A stretch of 60,090 bases of DNA, taken from positions 1 through 60,090 of the IMG/VR virus record IMGVR_UViG_3300037193_000242; one strand, 5' to 3'. This document shows positions 8,200 to 17,874 of this stretch, piece after piece (within the stretch, counting starts at the first letter, position 1; each line of letters starts with the position of its first letter). The notes under the pieces were generated by a model. The model saw only the letters and a list, made by a program, of their open reading frames with translations, was not told the origin of the DNA and made no database searches. This DNA comes from a virus. A program made the position numbers and the translations under genes.

Positions 8200-8880
8200 C
8201 TAGATGCCTGACTGTTCGAGCGCTGCCCAGTTCGGGAGCGCATTGATTGCTGCCCATGTCGGGTAATTCGTATGAATGTCGCCCCACGTGACCTCCCACT
8301 CGCGCCAATACAACTTGACACCTGCGGGCTTCACACCGAGATCGATAACGGTCTGTACTACATCTCCTGTAACTTCACCAGATCGTGTCACAAGCAAGAC
8401 ATCCCACATAGTCGCCCCGCCGATTGTAGAGACATCAGTGGTGAACTTGTAGAGACCTACGAAGCCCGAACCACCGACTACCGTTGCTGCTGCTGAGATG
8501 ATGGATTCGGGAGTACCTGCTCGATAACCAATTGAAGGATCGACAAGGATGGTTCGCTTCTGAGCAACAGTCATGCCATGCAGCGAACCAATACCCAACA
8601 CCTGAGCGATGTAGTCGAGCCACGCGTCGTCTGCGTCAGGAGGGTAAACCAGATGACTCAGGTCACCCTCTACGGCGTCGTAATCGAACCGGTCATACAA
8701 GGTTCGCACGTCACCCAATGTGTCACCCACAGCCGAGACATATCGCTTCAATGGGTAACCACCGTCGTCATCATCGAACGGCTGCGGCTCGGTCTGCAAC
8801 TTGTCTGATTCTTGATAGACCTCCGGAAGACGGTCATACAAGTCCTCTGTTGCTTCGGAGTAGATCGGCTCGGCCATCAC
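8200..8880 (-). CDS. Tail protein I-like baseplate protein (gpI family)
   Basis: A 226-residue protein with the gpI-type layout: an N-terminal helical part (DLYDRLPEVYQESD), LDYIAQVLGI, a segment resembling the RR..L..IGYRAGTPESI signature, and a C-terminus ending in short Trp-rich repeats (YPTWAAINALPNWAAL). In P2-like phages this protein joins the baseplate to fibres. It follows baseplate J directly; the start is GTG overlapping the baseplate J stop (GTGA), with an ATG one codon later as alternative. Confidence 0.75.
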   Translation of the reverse strand: MMAEPIYSEATEDLYDRLPEVYQESDKLQTEPQPFDDDDGGYPLKRYVSAVGDTLGDVRTLYDRFDYDAVEGDLSHLVYPPDADDAWLDYIAQVLGIGSLHGMTVAQKRTILVDPSIGYRAGTPESIISAAATVVGGSGFVGLYKFTTDVSTIGGATMWDVLLVTRSGEVTGDVVQTVIDLGVKPAGVKLYWREWEVTWGDIHTNYPTWAAINALPNWAALEQSGI

Positions 8881-10001
8881 GCCACCGTCACATTCAGAGT
8901 GCCAGCGTTCACAAGGTTGGCGACACCGGGTAGTGCGGTGTCTCCTGCGGGGACGGTGATCGTGTCAACATACGCGACACCCTCAGCGTTACCGATGACC
9001 TGAATGAGAGCATTCTTCCGAACAGTTGCGGACCAGTCCCAGTTCTCCCAGTTGAGGTAGTCCTGCAACGCGGCCTGCACATTGGCGATCACAGTTGCAT
9101 CGTCGTAACCGGCGTCCGACACAACCTGAGTAGTGACATCGACAGTTGTGACGACAGGTGCGATCACATGAACTGCGAGCATCGAAGCCGCAAGTGCATC
9201 CATCTCTGCCGCGAGTTCGTCCCGGCGAGCAAGAGTGAGATCGGCACCATCGCCGTACACCGCCACCGTCATGTGACCTGCATCCGAACCGGGAGTACCA
9301 CCGGGCGGTTCGTAATTGTCGATGGCGAATGCCTTCTCCACGTCTGCCTGCTCCAACGCGTATGCCGTGAAGTGACGAGGGATGACGAGAGCGTCCGATA
9401 GACGATTGAACCGCTGCACACCACGATCGAAGTACGTAGCGTCATCTTCAGGATCACGACCATTGATCACGATACTTCCGAGTACCGCGCTGTCCGCATA
9501 GACGATGGAGTCGAGAATCTCCACCTCGGTACCTGCGGCAATGCCATTCACGTCGGCCTCGAATGTGTCACCTGTCGCCGCAACAGTACCGCTTGTGTTG
9601 CCGGGTGGAATCGTGAGTTCGATGTCGGTCGTAAACACGACACTGCCACCGGTCGCCGGAACATCAAGGCGCACGGCGGTACCAGCGGGGATCGTGTAAC
9701 CGAAGTTCCCACTCATGTTGAACGTGATGGTCGTAGTCGGGAACGCTCCAATGTCCCGATTGATCTGATACATCTTCAGAAGTGTCTCGACCACAGCGGC
9801 AGGAACACGGTTGATGGCGTACACCGCCTCGGCTACTTCGAGCGCCATCGATTCGAGCAAGAGGACTTCCGTGTTGGCCTCACGCGGGGTCCAGTCAGGG
9901 ATACGCATCTGAAGAGTAAGCAACGCCTGCTCGAAGATGCTCTGGGGGTCTTCGTCGTACACCGACAAGTCGACGTACGGAGTGATATCGGGGTTAGGCA
10001 T
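8877..10001 (-). CDS. Baseplate J-like protein
   Basis: A 374-residue protein of the baseplate J/gp47 family, which forms the baseplate wedge ring in contractile tails. Typical features are the N-terminal wedge segment (ANTEVLLLESMALEVAEAVY), a beta-rich centre starting GYTIPAGTAVRLDVP, and the C-terminal domain with VTTVDVTTQVVSDAGYD. The start at MPNPDITPYV follows GAGGAGTCCTACG; eight upstream in-frame codons are discarded. Order gpW - J - I matches P2/Mu-type baseplates. Confidence 0.88.
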   Translation of the reverse strand: MPNPDITPYVDLSVYDEDPQSIFEQALLTLQMRIPDWTPREANTEVLLLESMALEVAEAVYAINRVPAAVVETLLKMYQINRDIGAFPTTTITFNMSGNFGYTIPAGTAVRLDVPATGGSVVFTTDIELTIPPGNTSGTVAATGDTFEADVNGIAAGTEVEILDSIVYADSAVLGSIVINGRDPEDDATYFDRGVQRFNRLSDALVIPRHFTAYALEQADVEKAFAIDNYEPPGGTPGSDAGHMTVAVYGDGADLTLARRDELAAEMDALAASMLAVHVIAPVVTTVDVTTQVVSDAGYDDATVIANVQAALQDYLNWENWDWSATVRKNALIQVIGNAEGVAYVDTITVPAGDTALPGVANLVNAGTLNVTVA

Positions 10002-10329
10002 CGTAGGACTCCTCGCTCTCCACATCGTCTACCAGCGGTTCGTACTCAATCTCGATCTGCTGAATGCCCTCGCGAGGGAACGACGACTTGATGTTGTTGA
10101 CTGACACTTCGGGACCGAACAAGGCGATCTTACCCGCCAACTCTTCCTGAAGGATGCCGTCGAAGGAGATGTCGGGCAACCCGAACTCAGGGACCAACTC
10201 CCGCTCTCCCGGCTGCGTCAGACAGAGCACGGCGATGTCTTCGGAAAGACCGTCTACCGATCCATCCTCTCGGGTGACGACACTACCGTTCTTAGTAATA
10301 GTGAACGGAAAGCCAATAAGTTCTGTCAT
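9994..10329 (-). CDS. gpW/gp25-like baseplate wedge protein
   Basis: A 111-residue protein with gp25/gpW family features: IGFPFTITKNGSV near the start, a central helix-strand region (EDIAVLCLTQPGERELVPEFG) that matches the usual LL..PGER...P.yG motif, and an acidic C-terminus. gp25-like proteins join sheath and baseplate wedge and help start sheath assembly. The start at MTELIGF follows AAGGGAGTGGTT. It overlaps baseplate J by 8 bases. Confidence 0.85.
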   Translation of the reverse strand: MTELIGFPFTITKNGSVVTREDGSVDGLSEDIAVLCLTQPGERELVPEFGLPDISFDGILQEELAGKIALFGPEVSVNNIKSSFPREGIQQIEIEYEPLVDDVESEESYDA

Positions 10330-10359
10330 AACCACTCCCTTGAATATGCTTGTGAACAT

Positions 10360-11925
10360 TCACGCCTCGGCCGGGAACGAGATGCCCGCCAAGGACACGT
10401 AGCCGTTGTTACCGACTAGGAATGTCACGTTGCCCGCGACATCCACATCGACTCTGCTCGGGGTGGAAGCAGCGGACGTGACAGTGAAAATAAGCGTTCC
10501 ACCGACGGGCCGGAACCCGGCAGGGAGGTTGAAGATGATCGAAGTGCCTCCAGCGACCAACCCCTGCAAATACACAACACCACGCTGTTTCCGATACCGT
10601 GCCAGCGCGTAACCGTTGGAGTAGTTCACCCACGTGTTCTGCAATGTGGGTGTGAGCCATACGCCGTCCCAGGCTCCCCAGTTCCCAGCGGTCATGTAGC
10701 GGCGGTACTCGGCTCCGGTGACGACGTGACGAGCGACCTGCTCGACGTACGTCGTGGAGTAGGCGCGCACTTCGAGATAACACGTTGCGGCGACGGGCGC
10801 GTTGCTCGCTGCGGAGTCCATTACGTAGAAGCCGGACTCGGTGACTGTGTTGTAGTTGGTCATCCCGGTCGAGGAACTCGTGGACGCGAGACGGACGGGG
10901 AGTCGCGCATCGGGGAGGGTGCCACTGGTGATAACGCTAGCGTCGTGGTTGTGAGCACCCAGACTGATCGCACTACCGTTGACGGTGCGAATCATATAGC
11001 GCATGACACGGTAAGGCGGCATGTTCTCGTGCGCCTGAGAAGCGTTCTGCGCCGTATTCGCTACGGCACCGCTGACATCGCCAGTCCCGAGGGAGCCGGT
11101 GCCGTTGGAGAGGGCCACATTCCAGTCGCCTAGGCCGGTGGCGTTGGCCCGGAACGTAGTCTGGTGCGAGTGCGCAGGTAGCCCTGACTGCGCGGCGGTG
11201 AGGGTGACCGTCTTAGCGCCACCTGCTTCACCAAGAGTATCGAACTCGGTTTGCGAACCGTCTTGATGAACAACGACACGACCACGTATATCAGGAACAA
11301 CATTAGTGCCGAGGCGAGCGGCAAGGTCGGGGTACACAAGCGCATCGAACGTCTGACCGTCACACGGTAGCGCGAACGGGTGAACATCACCGACCGGCCA
11401 GAGGAATATCTCGCCTGCGTACTGCAACACGACGCCACTAGGTACGGCCCACGTGTTGTCACCTCGAAGGAACGTCGTCGAATCACGAGTACCGGTAGCG
11501 GTGAGGTCGCCGACAGAGTGTTGATGGGCAGACGGCGTTCGAGCATCGGAAAGTCTAGCATCATCAGCACGGACGACCTGCGTAGTGTTGGAGGTACCTG
11601 ATGGCGCTACAGGGATGCGTGCAATGTCCAGAACACCAGCGTTGACATCGGAAGCATTGTGAGTATGTCCGATATCCGACTTGGTCGCGAGCAAGGCAAT
11701 GACATCCTCGTCAGCGCCAACCCCAATCTTACCTAGCGCTATGAGGTCTTCTGAAACACCGGCCAACTGACCAACAGCGATCCTGTCATCGACCTCGTAC
11801 GTGACACCCTTCAGTGTTTCGAGAGGACCGAACTCGAAGTCAGTTGCCAACGCAGGAACCTCAGCCCACACACCGTACGCAGTGACGCGGGTGATCTTCC
11901 CCTTGTAGATGAACATCTGAGCCAT
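10360..11925 (-). CDS. Baseplate/fibre protein with collar and knob domains
   Basis: A 521-residue protein. The first ~45 residues (MFIYKGKITRVTAYGVWAEV) look like the small OB-type fold at the start of gp5/gpV baseplate proteins. A collar-like domain follows around 180-315, ending MPPYRVMRYMIRTVNG. Residues about 345-430 resemble a pyocin-knob-type adhesin (ESGFYVMDSAAS, then YRRYMTAGNWGAWDGVW), and the C-terminus is beta-rich. The gene lies between hub and gp25, the usual place for the spike. It may combine spike attachment with receptor binding. Confidence 0.68.
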   Translation of the reverse strand: MAQMFIYKGKITRVTAYGVWAEVPALATDFEFGPLETLKGVTYEVDDRIAVGQLAGVSEDLIALGKIGVGADEDVIALLATKSDIGHTHNASDVNAGVLDIARIPVAPSGTSNTTQVVRADDARLSDARTPSAHQHSVGDLTATGTRDSTTFLRGDNTWAVPSGVVLQYAGEIFLWPVGDVHPFALPCDGQTFDALVYPDLAARLGTNVVPDIRGRVVVHQDGSQTEFDTLGEAGGAKTVTLTAAQSGLPAHSHQTTFRANATGLGDWNVALSNGTGSLGTGDVSGAVANTAQNASQAHENMPPYRVMRYMIRTVNGSAISLGAHNHDASVITSGTLPDARLPVRLASTSSSTGMTNYNTVTESGFYVMDSAASNAPVAATCYLEVRAYSTTYVEQVARHVVTGAEYRRYMTAGNWGAWDGVWLTPTLQNTWVNYSNGYALARYRKQRGVVYLQGLVAGGTSIIFNLPAGFRPVGGTLIFTVTSAASTPSRVDVDVAGNVTFLVGNNGYVSLAGISFPAEA

Positions 11926-11926
11926 A

Positions 11927-13294
11927 TCAATACCTCATCCCCGGAATACGTGCGGCTGCCGTCCACGAGAACGAACGGTTAGTGGCGGACATCTTCCGAA
12001 CGCCGTATCCGGTGCCGACTGCTTCGATAGTTTCTCCGTTGCCGAGAGACACTGCGATGTGTCCCGGCTTGTAGAGGATCGCGCCATACGTTGCGATACC
12101 TGCTGAAACGGAAAGTCCTTGTCCCTTGCTCTGCGCGTAACCAATCTGCGCTGACGATCCATCCGGCATGTACACGCCAACCTGAGCACATGCCCACTCG
12201 ATCAACTCAGAGCAGTCAAACGCGGATGGGTCGGGATCAGCGAGGTTCGTCTCGGCTCCGAAGATGTAGGTATCACCGGACTGGGAGAGGCAACGACCAA
12301 CGAACGCACTAACGGAACCGGTACCTGTCTGCGGCTCCGTACCGCCGGGACCAGTCCACAGTTCATCGTCACCACCAGCGCTACCACTGCCCATCTTGAC
12401 CGGCTTGACCTTCGGCGGGTTCTCCGGTGTCTTCGCAGTGACGGTGATCGTGGAAGCACCAACAAGCGGGAAGTTCACAGAGTCGATGAGGTACGTACCA
12501 TTGAAGCCGAAGATACCCGACAACTTCAGAGCACCTCCTACCCTGATCTCCTTCCAAGCGCTGATCGGTACATCGATCTCCATCGTGACGATCTTGGTTT
12601 CGTCACTCTTCTGGCACCGGGGCACGCTGAAGGGAATCCATGAACCAGTCGGAGCATCAGAACCCCAGTGAATGTGAAAAGCGCTATCCTTCGCTTGATC
12701 GAGTAACCACGTCGGCTTGCCGAAGTACACGACGTTGCCCCACTCGAAGCAGACGAACCCGCACTCACTCGCGAGACGCTGGAAGGTCGTCCACGATGAC
12801 GGGCGCAGTGACGTGCCCTTCTCATCAGGGGATTTCGTATCTCGCTTGATTTGCTTCCGGTTACCGGACTTCTGGCAGATGGCCGTGATACCAACCGCCT
12901 TGCACTCACGCTCTACGAACTCTGAGGGGCTGAGGTTCTTGTATATCTTCTTGCCAACACGAGCCTTCAGAAGCGCAACGGCTCGGGGTCGTGCCTTGAC
13001 GCTGATCGACTCGTGACCATTCGTCTCACCCAGTTCGACGTTCGATACCTGAAACATGTAGCCGTTGAGACGTACAGGAATCTTTGGCTCGTAGATACCT
13101 GAGTTGAGACGCTGAAAGCCGGGGTCGAAGATGTTCAGGCTGATCTGAGTGACCATGTCCATAGAACCATCGATAGTCGAAGACATGAGGTTGTCCACAA
13201 CATCGGGCTTGATGGTCTGCCCGAAGAAGATCAACTCGTTGATGGGGTCGGTCGGGTTGAGCGCACGTGCTCGGACCGTACTCTTGGTAGGCAC
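11927..13294 (-). CDS. Baseplate hub protein fused to an NlpC/P60 peptidase
   Basis: A 455-residue protein. Residues 1-290 resemble gpD/gp27-type hub proteins (beta barrels, ISLNIFDPGFQRLNSG, SSWTTFQRLASECGFV). A Gly-rich linker (300-325) leads to a C-terminal NlpC/P60-like domain with Cys361 in AFDCSELIEWACAQVG and His412 in PGHIAVSLGNGETIEA. Such tail-tip hydrolases open peptidoglycan during DNA injection. The GTG start is next to the stop of the LysM protein upstream. Separate from the endolysin, so two wall hydrolases are encoded. Confidence 0.85.
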   Translation of the reverse strand: MPTKSTVRARALNPTDPINELIFFGQTIKPDVVDNLMSSTIDGSMDMVTQISLNIFDPGFQRLNSGIYEPKIPVRLNGYMFQVSNVELGETNGHESISVKARPRAVALLKARVGKKIYKNLSPSEFVERECKAVGITAICQKSGNRKQIKRDTKSPDEKGTSLRPSSWTTFQRLASECGFVCFEWGNVVYFGKPTWLLDQAKDSAFHIHWGSDAPTGSWIPFSVPRCQKSDETKIVTMEIDVPISAWKEIRVGGALKLSGIFGFNGTYLIDSVNFPLVGASTITVTAKTPENPPKVKPVKMGSGSAGGDDELWTGPGGTEPQTGTGSVSAFVGRCLSQSGDTYIFGAETNLADPDPSAFDCSELIEWACAQVGVYMPDGSSAQIGYAQSKGQGLSVSAGIATYGAILYKPGHIAVSLGNGETIEAVGTGYGVRKMSATNRSFSWTAAARIPGMRY

Positions 13295-14059
13295 CTACTT
13301 CCCCTTCCCCGGCAACTTGATCTTGAGAATCTGACCGACCTTCAACTTCTTGGGGTCAGAGATGTTGTTCCATCGAGCGATGTCCTTCCACCGGCTCGTG
13401 TCCTTGAAGAACTTGTTCGCGATGGAATGGAGTGTGTCTCCCTGCTTGACCTTGTACTCGACAGTGTGACCTGACTCGTCCTTACTCTTCCCGGCTCCCT
13501 TGCCGCCAGTGACAGGGCCGACGCCCATAGCGCCACCTGTCGAACGCACGAACTCAACCTCCGCAGTTGCCTGAGTCCACTCGTGGTCAGTGGGACGACG
13601 GACAGCAGAGGTGAAAGTGAGTGACGAGATGTGCCACTCACCTTCCTCCATCAATGAGTACCTAATCTTCAGAGGAACATCGAGCGCTGCATACGACTCC
13701 AACTTCTTGATCTCAGCGGTGCAGGCGCGGTTCTCTTCAACGCTGCCGAAGAACAGTGTGAACGCCATCTTGTCGGGGTTGGTCGTTTCCTTCACCACAA
13801 GAGGAGACTGGCCGGTACGACTAACAGTCGCCCACGTCGCGGCCTTGTCCGAGAGAGTGACGGAACGCGGCGCGTAAGGAATGTTCAAGCCACCCGACTC
13901 ACCTACCGGTGCAATCCGCATCTTCTTCGGACCACCATCGGTCGTCACGTTGCCAACCTCGCCAACATTGACATTCGGAGTGGTCGAAGGCCATGTGTTC
14001 GGGCGACCGGGGTTGTCGTATATGGCCGGACGGTTGACCCTCAGAGTCTTCGTAGCCAT
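13295..14059 (-). CDS. LysM-containing baseplate protein (gp53-like)
   Basis: A 254-residue protein placed between tape measure and hub. The N-terminal 190 residues are beta-rich and resemble tail/baseplate connecting proteins. The last ~48 residues form a clear LysM module (VEYKVKQGDTLHSIANKFF ... VGQILKIKLPG), which in contractile-tail phages binds baseplate partners or peptidoglycan. Start ATG immediately downstream of the tape measure stop (one-base overlap). Confidence 0.85.
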   Translation of the reverse strand: MATKTLRVNRPAIYDNPGRPNTWPSTTPNVNVGEVGNVTTDGGPKKMRIAPVGESGGLNIPYAPRSVTLSDKAATWATVSRTGQSPLVVKETTNPDKMAFTLFFGSVEENRACTAEIKKLESYAALDVPLKIRYSLMEEGEWHISSLTFTSAVRRPTDHEWTQATAEVEFVRSTGGAMGVGPVTGGKGAGKSKDESGHTVEYKVKQGDTLHSIANKFFKDTSRWKDIARWNNISDPKKLKVGQILKIKLPGKGK

Positions 14060-17052
14060 CAGCGGTTACCTCGTTCCTCACGCTCAGTTTCGATATCCCT
14101 CAGAGCCTTCTTGACCGCTCGCTCCACATCCACATCGGAGGTGGCGTAGACCGGACCCACGGAAACGCTCACGGGAACCGCCCACGTGCCGCGAGACGCG
14201 CTTTCCTCCTGTGGCTGGCCCTTCGACCGCGCCGCACGCTGCAAGGCCGCTACAGCCCACGCGGGAGAATCCCCGTCATTGCCACCAAACGGGTCGCTGG
14301 TCTTCGACGCGTTGACCACAGCGCCAGAACCGGGCTTGACGAGTTCAGGACCGTTCAGACCAAGCATCTTGATCGCACCGGAGCGCGAAACCCATGCCTC
14401 CGGACCCATCTCGCCGGTCAGGTACCACTTACCCGCTGCTGTGGCTCCACCACGGAAGCGCGGTGCGAACGCGTCTTCACCCTTACCGATACCACCGGCA
14501 CCGCCAGCGATGAGAGTGTTGGTTCGCTCGACATTGATTCGCACAACCTTGTCCTGAAGTGCATCGATAGCCGCCTTCAAGTCACGCATCTTGATAAGCG
14601 ACTCGTCGGCACCCAGCAACTTCAGTGCAGTCTGCTTCTCCTTCGGAGTCATGTCGAATCGCTTCAGCAAGTCCTTGATCTGCTTGTTCGACTCGAAAGC
14701 ACCGGGAGTCTGAATCTTCGTCTGTACGTCCTTCGGAAGATCGTTGAGCATCGAGTTGTATTGCGGGATCGAGAAACCAGTCAACCTCTCGAACGTCGCA
14801 TCCATCTCACGCAATGCCTTCTGTGAGGCTTCGAGATTCGCCGAAGTGAAGAAGGGGTTGCCTGTGCCACCGGACATCATCATCTTCGTCTTGTCGCCGC
14901 CACTCATTGCAAGTCCCTGCGCCAACCCCTCCTGCTGCTTCTTCAGAGTCGTCATGTACTCGTTGAGAATGAAGTTGGGGTCGCTCTTGAAACCTTCACG
15001 ACGAGCGGCGTATCCGGCCTGCGCATCCGCGATACCGAATCGAAGACCTGCGGCGGCTGCTCCGATACCAGCACCCCACGGGCCGAAGGCAGAACCTGCA
15101 CCACCCGCTGCGAGCATCTGCCCGAGCCCCTTGGTCGTCTTGTTGTCGCTGCCCATCATTGTGGTACCGGCAGTGATTGCGGCGAGGCTGCCGAGACCTA
15201 GACCACGGAATGATCCCCTGATCCCGCCAGCGACACGACCGAGACGCGTAGGTGCCTTGTGGCGACCGGGCTTGGCACCGGGACCGCCAGTAGGAGCACC
15301 GGGCCTGCTACCGGGAGCGCCACCGAAGCCGGGGTTCATGACCCACACCTTCTGGATACCGGAGTTACCGAAGCGACCGCCAGACAACTTGTTGAACAAC
15401 TTCGATGGACCACTGAACCGGTTGAGTACACCGTATGCCGCACCCAGACCGGTTGCGAACGCAACGAGGTTCTTTGCACTGTCGGGCATGTCGGCTGCCA
15501 TCGACGCAACCTTGCCAAGTCCGTCGATGAAGACGTTGAAAGCGCGACCGACTCCACCGGTCACACCGGCTTCCTTCAGATTGCCATAGATCTCCGCACC
15601 TTCGACAAGCATCGGAAGCGCGTAACCCTGAAACGCCTGCACGAGATCGACGATGGCGGGGATACCTTCCCTGCGAAGACCCTTCGACAACTTCAAGAAG
15701 TCATTGTTGTCGAGAGTGATGTCGTTGAGACCGATGGACAGGTCACGTACCCATCGACCGAGTTCGCGCACGACCGGACGCATCTCCCTGAAGAACTCCT
15801 TGATCTCCCGACGACCCTTCTTGCTTTCGGTCCATGTACGGAAGTCAGAAGCGATGTCCTGTACGTCCTTACCCATCATGCCCGAGAGGGAATCGGAATA
15901 CTTCCCAATGTTGTAGAGACCCATCCAGATGTCACCGACAACATTGCCCACATCCTTCGCCAACTCCCATGAGTTGTTCAGGAATCGAGTAACGCGACCC
16001 TCGTTCTTCTCCAACCAGTTCGCGCCCCTACCAGTCCACCGGTCGAAGTCACTCGCCATCGTCTGAAGCATCGGGGACGATGCACGTAGGAACACCAGTA
16101 GGCCACGGAGCGAGTTGGTCAGAATCCCCGACCCGTTCTCCATGACCTTGTTGTTACCTTCGAGCACGTCTCCAAACGTTTCGTAACCCTTCTGAGAGTC
16201 GAGGTACTCGAACGACCGCTCGATGATGTCGTTCCAGATGTCAGCCGTCTCACCCAATTGCTTGTTAAGCAACGGCTGGTAACGCTTCGTGAGTTGCATG
16301 TACATGGGGCCGACGTTCTTGAAGAAGCGGCCACCTACTTCCTTGCGAAGTTCCTTCCAGAGTGGGATCGAAGTAGCGACAGACTGAGCGAACCTGATCT
16401 GTTCCGCGTGCAAGTCCTTCGTCGCCTTGCGATACTCCTCGACCGTAGCCTTCGGGTTCGCCATCACTCCGATAGCATCACCAAGACCGGCGGTTGCCAA
16501 CTTCACAACGCCGATGCTCTGCCCGAGTGTTGCGTAGAGTCCCGGCATCGCCCCCAACAGACCGACGAGCGGGGAGAGACCGGCAACGGCGGCATAACCC
16601 GCCGCGCCGAGTCCCTTCAGTGCTGTACCGAGGAATCCAACACCGTCCGCGATCACTCCCCACTTGATTCCGAACATCGCAATGCTTCGGATTCGCCGCA
16701 ACCACTTGAAGAGGCTGCTGAACGACCGCTTCATACCACGCGTGCTGCTGGCAACCTTCTTCTCGGCCTTGACGGACTCGTCACCCAAGCCCTTGACCTT
16801 CTTGCGGGTGCCCTCAGAGGACTTACCCACATCGTCAATGTCCTTCTTCGAGCGGCGGAGAATGCCACCGAAGCGACGCCACTTCTTGCCGTTCTCATCG
16901 ACGGTTGTTCCGAGGTCTTCCAGAGTGCCGGAAGTCTGCTTGCCCGACTTGTCGATGTTCTCCAACTTGCGGTCAACGTTCTCCGCACTCGGAGATGTCA
17001 TGTCGTTTAGAACAACATCGATCTCAATCCGCTCGTCATCGGGACCGGGCAT
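14059..17052 (-). CDS. Tape measure protein
   Basis: A 997-residue protein, the longest in the window, placed directly after the frameshifted tail chaperone as in nearly all tailed phages. It sets tail length and is ejected with DNA. The N-terminal 130 residues are charged coiled coil; a hydrophobic, Gly/Ala-rich region follows (AALKGLGAAGYAAVAGLSPL and later GSLAAITAGTTMMG). The ATG overlaps the chaperone stop (TAATG). The length would predict a tail near 150 nm by the usual 1.5 A per residue relation. Confidence 0.93.
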   Translation of the reverse strand: MPGPDDERIEIDVVLNDMTSPSAENVDRKLENIDKSGKQTSGTLEDLGTTVDENGKKWRRFGGILRRSKKDIDDVGKSSEGTRKKVKGLGDESVKAEKKVASSTRGMKRSFSSLFKWLRRIRSIAMFGIKWGVIADGVGFLGTALKGLGAAGYAAVAGLSPLVGLLGAMPGLYATLGQSIGVVKLATAGLGDAIGVMANPKATVEEYRKATKDLHAEQIRFAQSVATSIPLWKELRKEVGGRFFKNVGPMYMQLTKRYQPLLNKQLGETADIWNDIIERSFEYLDSQKGYETFGDVLEGNNKVMENGSGILTNSLRGLLVFLRASSPMLQTMASDFDRWTGRGANWLEKNEGRVTRFLNNSWELAKDVGNVVGDIWMGLYNIGKYSDSLSGMMGKDVQDIASDFRTWTESKKGRREIKEFFREMRPVVRELGRWVRDLSIGLNDITLDNNDFLKLSKGLRREGIPAIVDLVQAFQGYALPMLVEGAEIYGNLKEAGVTGGVGRAFNVFIDGLGKVASMAADMPDSAKNLVAFATGLGAAYGVLNRFSGPSKLFNKLSGGRFGNSGIQKVWVMNPGFGGAPGSRPGAPTGGPGAKPGRHKAPTRLGRVAGGIRGSFRGLGLGSLAAITAGTTMMGSDNKTTKGLGQMLAAGGAGSAFGPWGAGIGAAAAGLRFGIADAQAGYAARREGFKSDPNFILNEYMTTLKKQQEGLAQGLAMSGGDKTKMMMSGGTGNPFFTSANLEASQKALREMDATFERLTGFSIPQYNSMLNDLPKDVQTKIQTPGAFESNKQIKDLLKRFDMTPKEKQTALKLLGADESLIKMRDLKAAIDALQDKVVRINVERTNTLIAGGAGGIGKGEDAFAPRFRGGATAAGKWYLTGEMGPEAWVSRSGAIKMLGLNGPELVKPGSGAVVNASKTSDPFGGNDGDSPAWAVAALQRAARSKGQPQEESASRGTWAVPVSVSVGPVYATSDVDVERAVKKALRDIETEREERGNR

Positions 17053-17761
17053 TACTTCACACCCCTCTTCTTACTCGCTTTAGCCATCTCTCGGTTCAAC
17101 GCGTGGAACGCTGCCTCACGTACTGCCCACTCGAAGTAGTCAGCGTCGAGAATGTCGAGAGGATCGATATGGAACGCATGGCCGATTAGAGCCGCGACCT
17201 TGATTCGATCATCCTCTGACAACTTCTCGATTAGCCGTCCAAAGGGCCACCCTCACCCGTCTCCACATCGATGTCGCCGTAACCGGCGCGGGAAACGATC
17301 TCCTGTGATGTGGCGATGAGATGTCCCTGCGACCCGTACAGGGCCGAGAGTGCCTGCTGTGGGCTGTTCACCCCGAACATCGCCCAGAACTGATTGGAGG
17401 CGATGGTGAGGTCGTCTCCGTCACTGTCCTGCACGGTCACGCCCTTGTAGGCGACACCGATGTTGGTGTGCGAGATGACCTGATAGGCGAAGACGAGGGG
17501 CGACCACTCGCGCTTGCCCTTGATCTGCTTGGTCGAACGCTTCATGAACGAGTTCAGAAGGTCATAGTCGATGGACGGATGGATCAGCAACTCGAAGTTG
17601 GGTCGGTTCGGGACAATGCAGCGCATGTCCTCGATCTCGACTTCCTGCTGCGCCTCTTCACGCATCTGCGCGAGGATCGTGGCATTGTCGAGCGGCTTCT
17701 CTTCCGAAGCAACCGGAAGACCGTTGTCAAGACCGGTGCCGAAGGTGCGTGTCTCAGTCAT
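17052..17761 (-). CDS. Tail assembly chaperone, frameshifted long form (gpGT-like)
   Basis: Translation follows the short form to the heptamer CCCTTTG at 17246-17240, slips back one base, and continues PFGRLIEKLSEDDRIKV... through HALNREMAKASKKRGVK to the stop at 17052-17054, giving about 236 residues. The extension has no start codon of its own that fits, and its stop overlaps the tape measure start as TAATG. This is the conserved G/GT arrangement of tailed phages. Coordinates span both frames. Confidence 0.88.
17231..17761 (-). CDS. Tail assembly chaperone, short form (gpG-like)
   Basis: A 176-residue chaperone expected to bind the tape measure during tail assembly. It lies between tail tube and tape measure. 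The final codons GGC CCT TTG GAC GGC TAA contain a canonical slippery heptamer, so a longer product is made by -1 frameshifting. No known domain motif was used; position and the frameshift are the evidence. Confidence 0.88.
   Translation of the reverse strand: MTETRTFGTGLDNGLPVASEEKPLDNATILAQMREEAQQEVEIEDMRCIVPNRPNFELLIHPSIDYDLLNSFMKRSTKQIKGKREWSPLVFAYQVISHTNIGVAYKGVTVQDSDGDDLTIASNQFWAMFGVNSPQQALSALYGSQGHLIATSQEIVSRAGYGDIDVETGEGGPLDG
17240..17246 (-). promoter_or_regulatory. -1 ribosomal frameshift site CCCTTTG
   Basis: Read leftward, the zero-frame codons are GGC CCT TTG, giving the X XXY YYZ pattern C CCT TTG. The zero-frame stop lies three codons later. The -1 frame stays open for about 62 codons to the tape measure start. 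Confidence 0.85.
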
Positions 17762-17804
17762 GATGTTGTTATTCCTTCTGATGATGTTGGTTGTTGATGA
17801 TGCT

Positions 17805-17849
17805 GCTCTGGCCCTAGGCCGGATGGTGAGTCCAGTCTAGGGCCAGAGC
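17805..17849 (-). terminator. Perfect 13-bp hairpin after the tail tube gene
   Basis: GCTCTGGCCCTAG (17805-17817) pairs perfectly with CTAGGGCCAGAGC (17837-17849), 19-base loop. It separates the abundant tube and sheath genes from the chaperone and tape measure, which are needed in small amounts. No T tract follows, so it may attenuate or block RNA decay rather than fully terminate. Confidence 0.75.
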
Positions 17850-17874
17850 GGGTGGTGGTGGAAGCGGAGCCGGA

